Shown piece by piece: positions 5,165 to 5,987 of a stretch of DNA of 5,987 nucleotides (the first letter of the stretch is position 1; each line of letters begins with the position of its first letter). Source of the DNA: an uncultured Oscillibacter sp. (lineage in GTDB: Bacteria; Bacillota; Clostridia; Oscillospirales; Oscillospiraceae); assembly GCA_937884915.1 (NCBI GenBank), contig CALAAN010000439.1, positions 1 to 5,987 on the forward strand. Reading direction: 5' to 3'. Under the pieces are notes generated by a model, which searched no databases, was not told the origin of the DNA, and saw only the letters and a program-made list of their open reading frames with translations. The position numbers and the translations under genes are program-made.

Positions 5165-5521
5165 ATGAAGTACGAAAATAAAGAGGCATTTGAACAGTCC
5201 AACATGTTCGGCACCGGCACGCCGAACACCGCTTACGCCAGTTTTTTCATCGGCGATTCGTTTCTGAATCCCCTGACCGACCCGAAGGGCGGCGGACAAC
5301 TGCTGCTCTGCACTGCGGGCGAGGGCTGGTATCAGGAAGAGGGCAAAGCCGCCGTCAGCCTGCACGAGGGCAGCGTCGTCATGATCCCCGCAAACGTGAA
5401 GCACTGGCACGGCGCGAAAAAGGGCAGCTGGTTCAGCCACATCGCCGTCGAAGTCCCCGGCGAGGGCTGCCGGAACGAATGGTGCGAGCCGGTCTCGGAC
5501 GAAGAGTACAACAAGCTGTAA
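5165..5521 (+). CDS. Small cupin-domain protein, apparently shortened (118 aa)
   Basis: This is a single-domain cupin. The second cupin motif is present as HEGSVVMIPANVKHWHG (67-83, His80 and His82), followed by FSHIAVEVPGE (His92), and the first conserved strand pair reads GGGQLLLCTAGEGWYQEEG (42-60, Gln45). In relatives as I remember them, a strand with FEPG and a His-x-His motif stands just before 'GGQ' and supplies metal ligands. Here the text runs straight from SFLNPLTDPK (32-41) into GGGQ, so roughly 20-25 residues including that motif are missing with the frame kept. The protein may therefore bind metal poorly or not at all. Cupins of this type often accompany carboxymuconolactone-decarboxylase-like proteins, aldo-keto reductases and quinone/flavin oxidoreductases; the reaction is unknown. 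An AGAGGAGG 9 nt before the ATG supports the start. It lies between two oxidoreductase genes with short gaps (20 and 15 nt). Confidence 0.85.
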   Translation: MKYENKEAFEQSNMFGTGTPNTAYASFFIGDSFLNPLTDPKGGGQLLLCTAGEGWYQEEGKAAVSLHEGSVVMIPANVKHWHGAKKGSWFSHIAVEVPGEGCRNEWCEPVSDEEYNKL

Positions 5522-5536
5522 TCGGAGGCAATTTCC

Positions 5537-5987
5537 ATGATCTTAAACGAAACCTATCAACTTGAAAACGATCTGAGCATCCCCAAGCTCGGCTTTGGCA
5601 CCTGGTTCATCGGCGACGACAAGGCCGCCGAGGCTGTCCGCGCCGCCGTGAAGCTCGGCTACCGCCTCATCGACACTGCACAGGCCTATGGCAATGAGCG
5701 CGGCGTGGGCGAGGGTGTGCGCACCTGCGGCATCCCGCGCGAGGAGCTTTTTGTCGCCAGCAAGGTGGCCGCGGAGCTCAAGACCTATGACGAGGCCAAA
5801 AAGTCCATCGACGAAACGCTCGAGAAGATGGGCCTCGACTACCTCGACCAGATGATCATCCACTCTCCCCAGCCGTGGAACCAGTTCCGCATCGAAAAGC
5901 GCTATTTCGAAGAGAACAAGGCCGTCTGGCGCGCGCTCGAAGACGCACAGAGCGAAGGCAAAGTCAAGGTCATCGGCGTGTCGAATT
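5537..5987 (+). CDS. Aldo-keto reductase (5' part, cut by window end)
   Basis: This encodes an NAD(P)H-dependent cytoplasmic reductase of aldehydes and ketones. The first 150 residues are visible, about half of the usual 270-290. All four catalytic residues of the family are in place: Asp46 and Tyr51 in GYRLIDTAQAYGNERGVG (the first family signature), Lys76 in FVASKV and His109 in MIIHSPQPW. The N-terminal LSIPKLGFGTW opens the barrel, and the last visible residues, GKVKVIGVSN, lead into the second signature. GGAGG ends 8 nt before the ATG. It is third in the operon, 15 nt after the cupin. Together with the RibD-C-like reductase this suggests a detoxifying or redox-related unit acting on small carbonyl or related compounds. 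The substrate cannot be told from this fragment. Confidence 0.95.
   Translation, partial: MILNETYQLENDLSIPKLGFGTWFIGDDKAAEAVRAAVKLGYRLIDTAQAYGNERGVGEGVRTCGIPREELFVASKVAAELKTYDEAKKSIDETLEKMGLDYLDQMIIHSPQPWNQFRIEKRYFEENKAVWRALEDAQSEGKVKVIGVSN

Noticed and set aside
1..5987. CRISPR arrays, tRNA or rRNA genes, insertion sequences, phage attachment sites
   Set aside because: No repeated spacer pattern, cloverleaf, transposase motif or flanking terminal repeats were seen on either strand.

Overview
The window is dense bacterial DNA, GC-rich in its genes and AT-rich in its promoters. It most resembles a high-GC member of the Clostridia (Oscillospiraceae/Ruminococcaceae-like). The basis is strong AGGAGG-type ribosome binding sites, near-consensus housekeeping promoters, a Bacillus-type rather than E. 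coli-type LexA box, and the sequence style of the encoded proteins. The taxonomic call is an inference; there is no rRNA or marker gene here. No tRNA, rRNA, CRISPR array, insertion sequence or prophage gene was seen.

Left region (1-2693, minus strand): an ATPase-chaperone pair. A MoxR-type AAA+ ATPase (1735-2589) is followed after 4 nt by a long von Willebrand A-domain protein (1-1730, running off the left edge) with an intact MIDAS. A fully consensus promoter (TTGACA-17-TATAAT, 2665-2693) drives the pair. Such pairs remodel or metallate a target protein; the target is not visible here.

Centre (2706-3078, plus strand): a small 84-residue protein, DUF2007-like, is transcribed divergently from the ATPase operon from its own extended -10 promoter. 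It ends at a perfect 34-nt palindrome that can terminate transcription from both sides.

Centre-right (3088-4338, minus strand): a two-gene alkylation-repair operon. A short AlkA-type DNA glycosylase is followed after 10 nt by an Ogt-type O6-alkylguanine-DNA methyltransferase. The promoter is again fully consensus. A sequence matching 13 of 14 positions of the Bacillus LexA consensus abuts its -10 element, so the operon is probably SOS-inducible. It would join excision of alkylated bases to direct reversal of O6-alkylguanine under one damage signal.

Right region (4376-5987, plus strand): a tightly spaced operon of a RibD-C/dihydrofolate-reductase-like oxidoreductase, a small cupin and an aldo-keto reductase (cut by the right edge). 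Its promoter carries a palindrome and a longer dyad over the -10/start region, which suggests a small-molecule- or redox-sensing repressor encoded elsewhere. The cupin appears to lack the strand carrying its first metal-binding His motif, consistent with a compact in-frame deletion.

Best leads: the LexA box on alkA-ogt, the shortened cupin, and the operator over the reductase operon. Nothing here is demonstrably a wholly new system.
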